Source: Membranipora membranacea
Taxonomy: Eukaryota > Bryozoa > Gymnolaemata > Cheilostomatida > Membraniporidae
Assembly (NCBI GenBank): GCA_914767715.1
Contig: OU612068.1
Coordinates: forward strand, 5,148,001 to 5,208,000
Direction of reading: 5' to 3'
DNA: 60,000 nucleotides
Below the pieces are notes generated by a model. It made no database searches and was not told the DNA's origin. It saw nothing but the letters and a program-made list of their open reading frames with translations. Below, piece after piece: positions 23,380 to 37,200 of this stretch (within the stretch, counting starts at the first letter, position 1; each line of letters begins with the position of its first letter). A program made the translations under genes and the position numbers.

Positions 23380-23527
23380 GTGTGGTTGCTTTCCGCAGCA
23401 CTTAGCTTATCACTGACCCGCAGGGCGCAGACTATTTAGTTTATTTTTAGTCTGAAAGTGTCAGCAGCTAACTCTAGCAGCCTTTTACTTCAAATTAAAT
23501 CGGTTAACATAAGACTACCAAACCAAC

Positions 23528-25175
23528 ATGCCTTCTAAACATCCTCTGACCAAGAGCTATTATGATAGAAGAGATCCAAAGTATCCGACAAGGGACATAA
23601 CTCTGTACCAGCTGTGGGACGAAGCAAAGAATAAGGGATATGTTGGTGACCTTCTAAACCTTGAGACTGGGGAGCGAATGACCAACTTAGAGCTTTTAGA
23701 ATTGGTGAGTAGTAAGTTGAAGGAAGTTGCCTCAATATTCTTTCTTACAGATGAAGGAGAACATATTATCACAGAGTAAGGATATACAGAGAGGACAGTT
23801 CAATGATAGTTATAGTGCCTGCTGTTTTTGATTCACTGGGGGAAAATTGTGCACAGCTGGATGCCAAAAACTCATTATCTCTATATGTTATAATGGCATT
23901 TTTCTTGCAGACATCCCTACCTTTGATGGGCCATAATTAGGAATACAACAAAGTTGTATTTCTTTTGTTTTGGTTGGATTTATTATTAGTCATACAACTT
24001 TTAGTTGTATGACTTTTGTTTTAGTTAGGAATACAACAAAGTTGTATTCCTCTTGTTTTAGTAGGGTTTATTAGGAATACAACAAAGTTGTATTCCTTTT
24101 ACTTTAGTAGGGTTTATTATTATTATTCTTGCAACACTTTTTAGCCTTCTATAAGTCAAGAACCACCAGGCAGAATTCGATGCAACTTCGTCACAACATA
24201 GTTCCATATGTCTAGATGAGAAATTACTAAATGAGTTTTTGAATTGTTATGTAACACTCGCTAATTAGACTAATTAGTGAAGGAGGTTTTGCCGCTTTTA
24301 TCAATCATACCTTGATTATACCAATATTAAGTCTTCTATAAGTCAAGAACTGCCTGGCAGATTCTAATGATACTTGGACACAACATAGTCCTATGGGTCA
24401 AGATGAAAAAGTGCTTGGACAATTTTTGAATTGTTATGCAATTTATTTGCTAATTACACTAATTAGTGGAGGATGTTTTTCGTTTTTCTTTTAGTGATAT
24501 CTTGAGAACAAATCATGCGATTGAGTTGAAACTTTGGATGTAGGGGTTTTGACTTATACCGAATCTTATGACATCATCAATTTTCATGTCACATGACCCG
24601 ATATACAAAATGGCCGCCATAAACAGTGAATTGCTGCCGATTAACAGTTCTTATCATGCGATTAAGTTAAAACTTGGGATATGGGGGTTTTGACATACAC
24701 CGAATCTTATGACATCATCATTTTTGATGTCATGTGACCTGAATCCAATATGGCCACCATGAACAGGAACTGGATGCCGATTAACAGTTCTTATCATGCG
24801 ATTGAGTTAAAACTTGGGATATGGGGGTTATGACATATACCGAATCTTATGAGATCATCAATTTTAGTGTCACATGACCCGAAATCCAAAATGGCCGCCA
24901 TAGAGAGTTACTTGCTGCCGATTAGCAGTTCTCATCATGCGATTGAGTTGAGACTTGGGATAATGGGGTTTTGGCATATACCGAGTCTTATGAAATCATC
25001 AATTATGATGTCACATGACCTCGATATTCAAATATATTGGTTGTATTCCTTTATATTTGCTTGCAAATATGTTTACCGTTTCTAGTTAGGAATACAACAA
25101 AGTTGTATTTCTTTTGTTTTAGTTGAGTTTATTATTAGGAATACAACAAAGTTGTATTTCTTTTGTTTTGGTTGG

Positions 25176-25209
<34 letters not shown>

Positions 25210-28204
25210 TTTGCAACACTTTTGTCGCATATATAAGTCAAGAACTACCAGGCAGAATTGGATGGAACTTGGTCACAACATAGCTCCATATGTTTAGATG
25301 AGAAATTGCGAAATGAATTTTTTGATTGTTATGTAATACTTGCTAATTTTACTAATTAGTGAAGGAGGCTTTGCCTTTTTTAACGTTTTTACCCAATTTC
25401 ATTCGGCTATATGTCAAGAACTACTTTGCAGAATTCGATGATACATGGTCACAACATAGTCCCATGTGTCAAGATGAGAAATTGCGAAATGAAATTTTGA
25501 AATGTCATGTAATATTTGCTAATTACACTAATTAGTGGAGGATGTTTTTTCGATTTTCTTGTGGTGATATTTTGAGAACAAATCATGCGATTGAGTTGAA
25601 ACTTAGGATATAGAGGTTATGGCATATACCGAATCTTATGACATCGTCTATTTTAATGTCACATGACCCGATATCAAAAATGGCCGCCATAAACAGGAAG
25701 TGGCTGCCGATTAACAGTTCTTATCATGCGATTGAGTTAAAACTTGGGATTTGGGGGTTTTGACTTATACCGAATCTTATGACATCGTCAATTTTAATGT
25801 CACATGACCCGATATCCAAAATGGCCGCCAAAAACAGGAAGTGGCTGCCGATTAACAGTTCTTATCATGCGATTGAGTTAAAACTTGGGATTTGGGGGTT
25901 TTGACTTATACCGAATCTTATGACATCATCAATTTTCATGTCACATGACCCGATATCCAAAATGGCCGCCATAAACAGTGAATTGCTGCCGATTAACAGT
26001 TCCTATCATGCGATTGAGTTAAAACTTGGGATTTGGGGGTTTTGACTCATACCGAATCTTATGACATCATCAATTTCAATGTCACATGACCCAAAATCCA
26101 ATATGGCCGCCATAGACAGTTAATTGCTGCCGATTAGCAGTTCTCATCATGCGATTGAGTTGAGACTTGGGATAAGGGGGTTTTGGCATATACCGAGTCT
26201 TATGACATCATCAATTATGATGTCACATGACCTCGATATTCAAATCCATCGGTTGTATTCCTTTATATTTGCTTGCAAATATTTTTACCGTTTCTAGTTA
26301 GGAATACAACAAAGTTGTATTACTATTGTTTTTGTAAGTTCTTTTTATTATTATTATTGCAACACTTTTTGGGCTTCTATAAGTCAAGAACCACCAGGCA
26401 GAAATTGATGCAACTTCGTCAGAACATAGTTGCATATGTCTAGATGAAAAATTACTAAATGAGTTTTTAAATTGTTATGTAACACTCGCTAATTAGACTA
26501 ATTAGTGACGGAGGTTTTGCCGTTTTTATCAATTATACCTTGATTATACCAAAATTAAGTCTTCTATAAGTCAAGAACTACTTGGCAGATTCTAATGATA
26601 CTTGGTCACAACATAGTCCTATAGGTCACGATGAAAAAATGCCTGGACAATTTTTGAGTTGTTATGCAATTTATTTGCTAATTACACTAATTAGTGGAGG
26701 ATGTTTTTCATTTTTCTTTTGGTGATATCTTGAGAACAAATCATGCGATTGAGTTGAAACTTGGGATAAGGGGGTTTTGACTTATACCAAATCTTATGAC
26801 ATCATCAATTTTTATGTCACATGACCCGATATACAAAATGGCCGCCATAAACAGTGAATTGCTGCCGATTAACAGTTTTTATCATGCGATTTAGTTAAAA
26901 CTTGGGATATGGAGGTTTTGACATACACCGAATCTTATGACATCATCATTTTTGATGTCATGTGACCCGAATCCAATATGGCCACCATGAACAGGAAGTG
27001 GTTGCCGATTAACAGTTCTTATCAAGCAATTGAGTTAAAACTTGGGATATGGGGGTTTTGGCATATACCGAATCCTTTGAGACCAACAATCATGCTGTCA
27101 CGTGACCTCGATATTCGATATGATTGGTTGTATTCCTTCATATTTGCTTGCAAATATTATTTTGTTGATTAAAAAAATTACCGTTTCTAGTTAGGAATAC
27201 AACAAAGTTGTATTCCTTTTGTTTTAGTAGGGTTTATTATTATTATTTTTATTATTGCAACACTTTTTGGGCTTCTATAAGTCAAGAACTACCAGAGGCA
27301 ATTTGATGAAACTTGTTTACAACATACCTTCATGTGTCTAGATGAAAAATTTCAATTTGAATTTTTGAAATGTTATGTAATATTTGCTTATTACAGTAAT
27401 TAGTGGAGGACGTTTTGACCTTTATATTGATCATATCTTGAGAAGGAATCATGCGATTGAGTTAAAACTTTGGATATAGGGGTTATGACATATCCCGAAT
27501 CTTATGCCATCATCAATTTTTATGTCACATGACCCGATATACAAAATGACCGCCATAAACAGGAAGTGGCTGCCGATTAACAGTTCTTATCATGCGATTG
27601 AGTTAAAACTTGGGATTTGGGGGTTTTGACCTTTACCGAATCTTATGACATCATCAATTTCAATGTCACATGACCCGATATACAAAATGGCCGCCATAAA
27701 CAGGAAGTGGCTGCCGATTAACAGTTCTTATCATGCGATTGAGTTAAAACTTGGGATTTGGGGGTTATGACATATACCGAATCTTATGACATCATCAATT
27801 TCAATGTCACATGACCCGATATACAAAATGGCCGCCATTAACAGGAAGTGGCTGCCGATTAACAGTTCTTATCATGCGATTGAGTTAAAACTTGGGATTT
27901 GGGGGTTATGACATATACCGAATCTTATGACATCATCGATTTTGATGTCACATGACCCGAAATCCAATATGGCCGCCATAGAGAGTTAATTGCTGCCGAT
28001 TAGCAGTTCTCATCATGCGATTGAGTTGAGACTTGGGATAAGGGGGTTTCGGCATATACCGAGTCTTATGACATCATCAATTATGATGTCACATGACCTC
28101 GATATTCAAATACATTGGTTGTATTCCTTCATATTTGCTTGCAAATATGTTTACCGTTTCTAGTTAGGAATACAACAAAGTTGTATTTCTTTTGTTTTGG
28201 TTGG

Positions 28205-28235
<31 letters not shown>

Positions 28236-31200
28236 TTTGCAACACTTTTGTCGCATCTATAAGTCAAGAACTATCAGGCAGAATTGGATGGAAATTTGTC
28301 ATAAGATAGTTCCATATGTCTAGATGAGAAATTACTAATTGAGTTTTTGAATCGTTATGTAATACTTGCTAATTACACTAATTAGTGAAGGAGGTTTTGC
28401 CTTTTTTAACGTTTTTGCCCAATTTCATTCTGCCATATGTCAAGAACTACTTGGCAGAATTTGATGATATATGGTCACAACATAGTCCCATATGTCAAGA
28501 TGAGAAATTGCAAAACAAAATTTTGAAATGTTATGTAATATTTGCTAATTACACTAATTAGTGGAGGATGTTTTTTCGATATTCTTTTGGTGATATCTTG
28601 AGAACAAATCATGCGATTGAGTTGAAACTTGGGATACAGAGGTTATGGTATATACCGAATCTTATGACATCGTCAATTTTAATGTCACACGACCCGATAG
28701 CCAAAATGGCCGCCAAAAACAGGAAGTGGCTGCCGATTAACAGTTTTTATCATGCGATTGAGTTAAAACTTGGGATATGGGGGTTATGACATATACCGAA
28801 TCTTATGACATCGTCAATTTTAATGTCACATGACCCGATATCCAAAATGGCCGCCAAAAACAGAAAATGGCTGCCGATTAACAGTTCTTAACATGCGATT
28901 GAGTTGAAACTTAGGATACAGAGGTTATGGCATATACCAAATCTTATGACATTGTCAATTTTAATGTCACATGACCCGATATCAAAAATGGCCGCCAAAA
29001 ACAGAAAATGGCTGCCGATTAACAGTTCTTATCATGCTTTTGAGTTAAAACTTGGGATATGGGGGTTATGACATATACCGAATCTTATGACATCATCAAT
29101 TTTAAGGTCACATGACCAGAAATCCAAAATGGCCGCCATAGACAGTAAACTGCTGCCGATCATCAGTTCTCATCATGCGATTGAGTTAAAACTTGGGATT
29201 TGGGGGTTATGACATATACTGAATCCTATGACATCATCAATTTTAAGGTCACATGACCCGAAATCCAATATGGCCGCCATAGGGAGTTAATTGCTGCCGA
29301 TTAGCAGTTCTCATCATGCGATTGAGTTGAGACTTAAGATAAGGGGGTTTCGGCATATACCGAGTCTTATGACATCATCAATTATGATGTCACATGACCT
29401 CGATAATCAAATCTATTGGTTGTATTCCTTTATATTTGCTTGCAAATATGTTTACCGTTTCTAGTTATTATTAGGAATACAACAAAGTTGTATTTCTTTT
29501 GTTTTGGTTGGATTTATTATTATTAGGAATACAACAAAGTTGTATTTCTTTTGTTTTGGTTGGATTTATTATTATTATTATTATTATTTTTGCAACACTT
29601 TTGTCGCATCTATAAGTCAAGAACTACCAGGCAGAATTGGATGGAACTTTGTCATAAGATAGTTCCATATGTCTAGATGAGAAATTGCGAAATGAAATTT
29701 TCAAATGTTATGTAATACTTGCTAATTACACTAATTAGTGAAGGAGGTTTTGCCTTTATTAACGTTTTTACCCAATTTCATTCTGTTATATGTCAAGAAC
29801 TACTTGGCAGAATCCGATGATATAATATGGTCACAACATAGTCCCATATGTCAAGATGAGAACTTGCAAAACGAAATTTTGAAATGTTATGTAATATTTG
29901 CTAATTACACTAATTAGTGGAGGATGTTTTTTCGATTTTCTTTTGGTGATATCTTGAGAACAAATCATGCGATTGAGTTGAAACTTAGGATACAGAGGTT
30001 ATGGCATATACCAAATCTTATGACATCTTCAATTTTAATGTCACATGACCCGATATCCAAAATGGCCGCCAAAAACAGGAAATGGCTGCCGATTTAACAG
30101 TTCTTAACATGCAATTGAGTTAAAACTTTGGATATGGGGGTTATGACATATACCGAATCTTATGACATCATCAATTTTCATGTCACATGACCCGATATAC
30201 AAAATGGCCGCCATAAACAGTAAACTGCTGCCAATTAACAGTTATTATCATGCTATTGAATTAAAACTTGGGATTTGGGGGTTTTGACCTATACCGAATC
30301 TTATCAGATCATCAATTTCAATTTCACATGACCCGATATCCAAAATGGCAGCCATAAACAGGAAGTGGCTGGCGATAAACAGTTCTTAACATGCGACTGA
30401 GTTAAAACTTGGGATTTGGGGGTTTTGACCTATACCGAATCTTATGACATCATCAATTTCAATGTCACATGACCCGATTTCCAAAATGGCCGCCAATGAG
30501 AGTTACTTGCTGCCGATTAGCAGTTCTCATCATGCGATTGAGTTGAGACTTGGGATAATGGGGTTTTGGCATATACCGAGTCTTATGAAATCATCAATTA
30601 TGATGTCACATGGCCTCGATATTCAAATCTATTGGTTGTATTCCTTTATATTTGCTTGCAAATATGTTTACCGTTTCTAGTTATTATTATTATTATTCGT
30701 CTCGCAACACTTTTTGTAGCTTTTATAAGTCAAGAACTACCGGGCAGAATTTGCTGTTACTTGGTCACAACATAGCTCCATATGTTTAGATGAGAAATTG
30801 CGAAATGAAATTTTAAAATGTTATGTAATACTTGCTAATTACACTAATTAGTGAAGGAGGTTTTGCCTTTTTTAACGTTTTTACCCAATTTCATTCTGTT
30901 ATATGTCAAGAACTACTTGGCAGAACTCGATGATATATGGTCACAACATAGTCCCATATGTCAAGATGAGAAATTGCAAAACGAAATTTTGAAATGTTAT
31001 GTAATATTTGCTAATTACACTAATTAGTGGAGGATGTTTTTTCGATTTTCTTTTGGCGATATCTTGAGAACAAATCATGCGATTGAGTTGAAACTTAGAA
31101 TACAGATGTTATGGCATATACCAAATCTTATGACATCGTCAATTTTAATGTCACATGACTCAATATCCAAAATGGCCGCAAAAAAACAGGAAATGGCTGC

Positions 31201-34200
31201 CGATTAACAGTTCTTAACATGCGATTGAGTTAAAACTTGGGATTTGGGGGTTTTGACTTATACCGAATCTTATGACATCATCAATTTCAATGTAGCATGA
31301 CCCGATATCCAAAATGGCCGCCATAAACAGGAAGTGGCTGCCGATTAACAGTTCTTATCATACTTTTGAGTTAAAACTTGGGATTTGGGGGTTTCGACCT
31401 ATACCGAATATTATGACTTCATCAATTTTAAGGTCACATGACCCGAAATCCAAAATGGCCGCCATAGACAGTACACTGCTGCCGATTAACAGTTCTCATC
31501 ATGCGATTGAGTTAAAACCTGGGAGATAAGGGTTTTGGCATATACCGAATCTTAGGACATCATTAATTTTAATGTCACATGACCCGAAATCCAATATGGC
31601 CGCCATAGAGGGTTAATTGCTGCCGATTAGCAGTTCTCATCACGTGATTGAGTTGAGACTTGGGATAAGGGGGTTTTGGCATATACCGAGTCTTATGACA
31701 TCATCAATTATGATATCACCTGACCTCGATATTCAAATCTATTGGTTGTATTCCTTTATATTTGCTAGCAAATATTTTTACCGTTTCTAGTTATTTTTAT
31801 TATTGCAACACTTTTTAGCCTTCTATAAGTCAAGAACTACCAGGCAGAATTGGATGTTACTTGGTCACAACATAGTTGCATATGTCTAGATGAGAAATTA
31901 CTAAATGAGTTTTTGAATTGTTATGTAACACTCGCTAATTAGACTAATTAGTGAAGGAGGTTTTGCTGTTTTTTTCAATCATACCTTGATTATACCAAAA
32001 TGAAGTCTACTATAACTCAAGAACTACTTGGCAGATTCTAATGATACTTGGTCACAACATAGTCCTATAGGTCAAGATGAGAAAATGCTTGGACAATTTT
32101 TGAATTGTTATGCAATTTATTTGCTAATTACACTAATTAGTGGAAGATGTTTTTCGTTTTTCTTTTGGTGATATCTTTAAAACAAATCATGCGACTGAGT
32201 TGAAACTTGGGATATGGGGGTTTTGACTTATACCGAATCTTATGAAATCATCAATTTTCATGTCACATGACCTGATATACAAAATGGCCGCCATAAACAG
32301 TGAATTGGTGCCGATTAACAGTTCTTATCATGCGATTGAGTTGAAACTTGGGATATGGGGGTTTTGACTTATACCGAATCTTATGACATCATCAATTTTC
32401 ATGTCACATGACCCGATATCCAATATGGCCACCATAAACAGGAAGTGGCTGCCGATTAACAATTCTTGTCATGCGATTGAGTTAAAACTTTGGATATGGG
32501 GGTTTTGGCATATTCCGAATCTTATGACATCATCATTTTTAATAACACATGACCCGAAATCCAATATGGCCGCCATAGAGAGTTAATTGCTGCCGATTAG
32601 CAGTTCTCATCATGCGATTGAGTTGAGACTTAAGATAAGGGGGTTTCGGCATATACCGAGTCTTATGACATCATCAATTATGATGTCACATGACCTCGAT
32701 AATTAAATCTATTGGTTGTATTCCTTTATATTTGCTTGCAAATATGTTTACCGTTTCTAGTTGAGTTTATTATTAGGAATACAACAAAGTTGTATTTCTT
32801 TTGTTTTAGTTGAGTTTATTATTATTATTATTATTATTCGTCTCGCAACACTTTTTGTCGCTTCTATAAGTCAAGAACTACCAGGCAGAATTGGATGGAA
32901 CTTTGTCATAAGATAGTTCCATATGTTTAGATGAGAAATTGCGAAATGAGATTTTAAAATGTTATGTAATACTTGCTAATAACACTAATTAGTGAAGGAG
33001 GTTTTGCCTTTTTTTTCGTTTTTTCCCAATTTCATTCTGTTATATGTCAAGAACTACTTGGCAGAATTCGATGATATATGGCCACAACATAGTCCCATAT
33101 GTCAAGATGAGAAATTGCAAAACGAAATTTTGAAATGTTATGTAATATTTGCTAATTACACTAATTAGTGGAGGATGTTTTTTCGATTTTCTTTTGGTGA
33201 TATCTTGAGAACAAATCATGCGATTGAGTTGAAACTCAGGATACAGAGGTTATGGCATATACCAAATCTTATGACATCGCAATTTTAATGTCACATGACC
33301 CGATATCCAAAATGGCCGCCAAAAACAGGAAATGCCTGCCGATTAACAGTTCTTAACATGCGATTGAGTTAAAACTTGGGATTTGGGGGTTTTGACTTAT
33401 ACCGAATCTTATGACATCATCAATTTCAATGTAACATGACCCGTTGTCCAAAATGGCCGCCATAAACAGGAAGTGGCTGCCGATTAACAGTTCTCATCAT
33501 GCGATTGAGTCAAAACTTGGGATATGGGGGTTTTGGCATATACCGAATCTTATGACATCATCAATTTTAATGTCACATGACCCGAAAACCAAAATGGCCG
33601 CCATAGAGAGTTAATTGCTGCCGATAAGCAGTTCTCATCATACGATTGAGTTGAGACTTGGGATAAGGGGGTTTTGGCATATACCGAGTCTCATTTCATC
33701 ATCACTTATGATGTCACTTGACCTCGATATTCAAAATTAATGGTTGTATTCCTTTATATTTGCTTGCAAATGTTTTTACCGTTTCTAGTTAGTCATACAA
33801 CTTTAAGTTGTATGACTTTTGTTTTAGTTGAGTTTATTATTATTATTATTATTTTTCTTGCAACACTTTTTTAGCCTTTTATAAGTCAAGAACTGCCTGG
33901 CACAATTTGATGAAACTTGGTGACAACATAGCTTCATATGTTTAGATGAAAAATTTCAATTTCAATTTTTGACATATTATGTAATATTAGCTAATTAGAC
34001 TAATTAACCACCGAGGGTCCGAATATGTAAAATGGAGATATCTTGAGAACGAATCATGTTAGAACCAGGTAAACTGGCGCATAGGGGTTTGTTAGTATGC
34101 CCGATCGCATAGTGACATCGAATATTGTGTCACATGACCTTGACATTAATAATGGCCGCCATGAACAGGAAGTGGCTGCCGATTAACAGTTCTTAACATA

Positions 34201-37200
34201 CGATTGAGTTAAAACTTGGGATTTGGGGGTTATGACATATACTGAATCTTATGACATCATCAATTTTAATGTCACATGACCCGATATCCAAAATGGCTGC
34301 CATAAACAGGAAGTGGCTGCTGATATACAGTTCTTACCATGCGATTGGGTTGAAACTTAGGATATTGGGGTTATGGCATATACCGAATCTTATGACATCG
34401 TCAATTTTAATGTCACATGACCCGATATCCAAAATGGCCGCCAAAAACAGGAAGTGGCTGCCGATTAACAGTTCTTATCATGCGATTGAGTTAAAACTTG
34501 GGATTTGGGGGTTTTGACTTATACCGAATCTTATGACATCATCAACTTCAGTGTCACATGACCCGATATCCAAAATGGCCGCCATAAACAGGAAGTGGCT
34601 GCCGATGAACAGTTCTTAACATGCAATTGAGTTAAAACCTGGGATTTGGGGGTTTTGACTTATACCGAATCTTATGACATCATCAATTTTCATGTCGCAT
34701 GACCCGATATACAAAATGGCCGCCATAAAGAGTGAATTGCTGCCAATTAACAGTTCTTATCATGCGATTAAGTTAAAACTTGGGATTTGGGGGTTATGAC
34801 ATATACCGAATCTTATGACATCATCGATTTTGATGTCACATGACCCGAAATCCAATATGGCCGCCATAGAGAGTTAATTGCTGCAAATTAGCTGTTCTCA
34901 TCATGCGATTGAGTTGAGACTTGGGATAAGGGGGTGTCGGCATATACCGAGTCTTATGACATCATTAATTTTCATGTCACATGACCTTGAAAACCAATGT
35001 GGTTGGTTGTATGACTTCATATTTGCTCGCAAATATTATTACCGTTTCTAGTTATTATTATTTTTCTTGCAACACTTTTTTAGCCTTTTATAAGTCAAGA
35101 ACTGCCTGGCACAATTTGATGAAACTTGGTGACAACATAGCTTCATATGTTTAGATGAAAAATTTCAATTTCAATTTTTGACGTATTATGTAATATTAGC
35201 TAATTAGACTAATTAACAACCGAGGGTCCGAATATGTAAAATGGAGATATCTTGAGAACGATTCATGTTAGAACCAGGTAAACTGGCACACGGGGGTTTG
35301 TTAGTATGCCCGATCGCATAGTGACATCAAATATTGTGTCACATGACCTTGAGATTCATAATGGCCGCCATGAACAGGAAGTGGCTGCCGATTATCAGTT
35401 CTTATCATGCGATTGAGTTAACGTTTGGGATTTGGGGGTTATGACACATACCGAATCTCATGACATCATCAATTTCAATGTCACATGACCCGATATCCAA
35501 TATGGCTGCCGTAAACAGGAAGTGGCTGCCGATTAACAGTTCTTAACATGCGATTGAGCTAAAACTTGGGATTTGGGGGTTATGACATATACCGAATCTT
35601 ATGACATCATCAATTATAATGTCACATGACCCGATATCCAAAATGGCTGCCATAAACAGGAAGTGGCTGCCGATTTACAGTTCTTACCGTGCGATTGGGT
35701 TAAAACTTGGGATTTGGGGGTTTTCAAATATGCCGAATCTGATGACATCATCGATCTTGATGTCACATGACCGTGACAATCAATATTTTCGGTTGTATGA
35801 CTTCATATTTGCTTGCAAATATTACCGTTTCTAGTTATTAGGAATACAACAAAGTTGTATTTCTTTTGTTTTGGTTGGATTTATTATTATTATTTTTGCA
35901 ACACTTTTTGGGCCTCTATAAGTCAAGAACTACCAGACACAATTTGATGAAACTTCGTCACAACATAGTTCCATATGTCTAGATGAGAAATTGAAAAACG
36001 AATTTTTTAATTGTTATGTAATATTCGCTAATTAGACTAATTAGTGGAGGACGTTTTGACCTTTATATTGATCATATCTTGAGAACAAATCATGCGATTG
36101 AGTTAAAACTTGGGATATGGGGGTTATGACATATACCGAATCTTATGAGATCATCAATTTTTATGTCACATGACCCGATATACAAAATGGCCGCCATAAA
36201 CAGTAAACTGCTTACAATTAACAGTTCTTATCATGCGATTGAGTTAAAACTCGGGATTCGGGGGTTTTGACCTATACCGAATCTTATGACATCATCAATT
36301 TCAATGTCACATGACCCGATATCCAAAATGGCCGCCATAAACAGGAAGTGGCTGCCGATTAACAGTTCTTATAATGCGATTGAGTTAAAACTTGGAATTT
36401 GGGGGTTATGACATATGCCGAATCTGATGACATCAATAATTTTAATGTCACATGACCCGAAATCCAATATGGCCGCCATAGACAGTTAATCGCTGCCGAT
36501 TAGCAGTTCTCATCATGCGATTGAGTTGAGACTTGGGATAAGGGGGTTTCGGCATATACCGAGTCTTATGACATCATCAATTATGATGTCACATGACCTC
36601 GATATTCAAATCTATTGGTTGTATTCCTTTATATTTGCTTGCAAATATATTTACCGTTTCTAGTTATTATTATTATTTTTGCAACACTTTTGTAGCTTCT
36701 ATAAGTCAAGAACTACCAGGCAGAATTGGATGGAACTTTGTCATAAGATAGTTCCATATGTCTAGATGAGAAATTGCGAAATGAAATTTTAAAATGTTAT
36801 GTAATACTTGCTAATTACACTAATTAGTGAAGGAGGATTTGCCTTTTTTAACGTTTTTACCCAATTTCATTCTGTTATATGTCAAGAACTACTTGGCAGA
36901 ATTCAATGATATATGGTCACAACATAGTCCTATATGTCAAGATGAGAAATTGCAAAACGAAATTTTGAAATGTTATATAATATTTGCTAATTACACTCAT
37001 TAGTGGAGGATGTTTTTTCGACTTTCTTTTGGTGATATCTTGAGAACAAATCATGCGATTGAGTTGAAACTTAGGATACAGAGGTTATGTCATATACCAA
37101 ATCTTATGACATCGTCAATTTTAATGTCACATGACCCGATATCCAAAATGGCCGCCAAAAACAGTGAATTGCTGCCGATTAACAGTTCCTATCATGCGAT

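Noticed and set aside
23770-23850. RAG/Transib-type end because it starts CACAGAG
   Set aside because: Only the CAC start is shared with the recombination heptamer CACAGTG; no nonamer was seen, and the apparent 7-bp target duplication is not the 5-bp duplication of that group.
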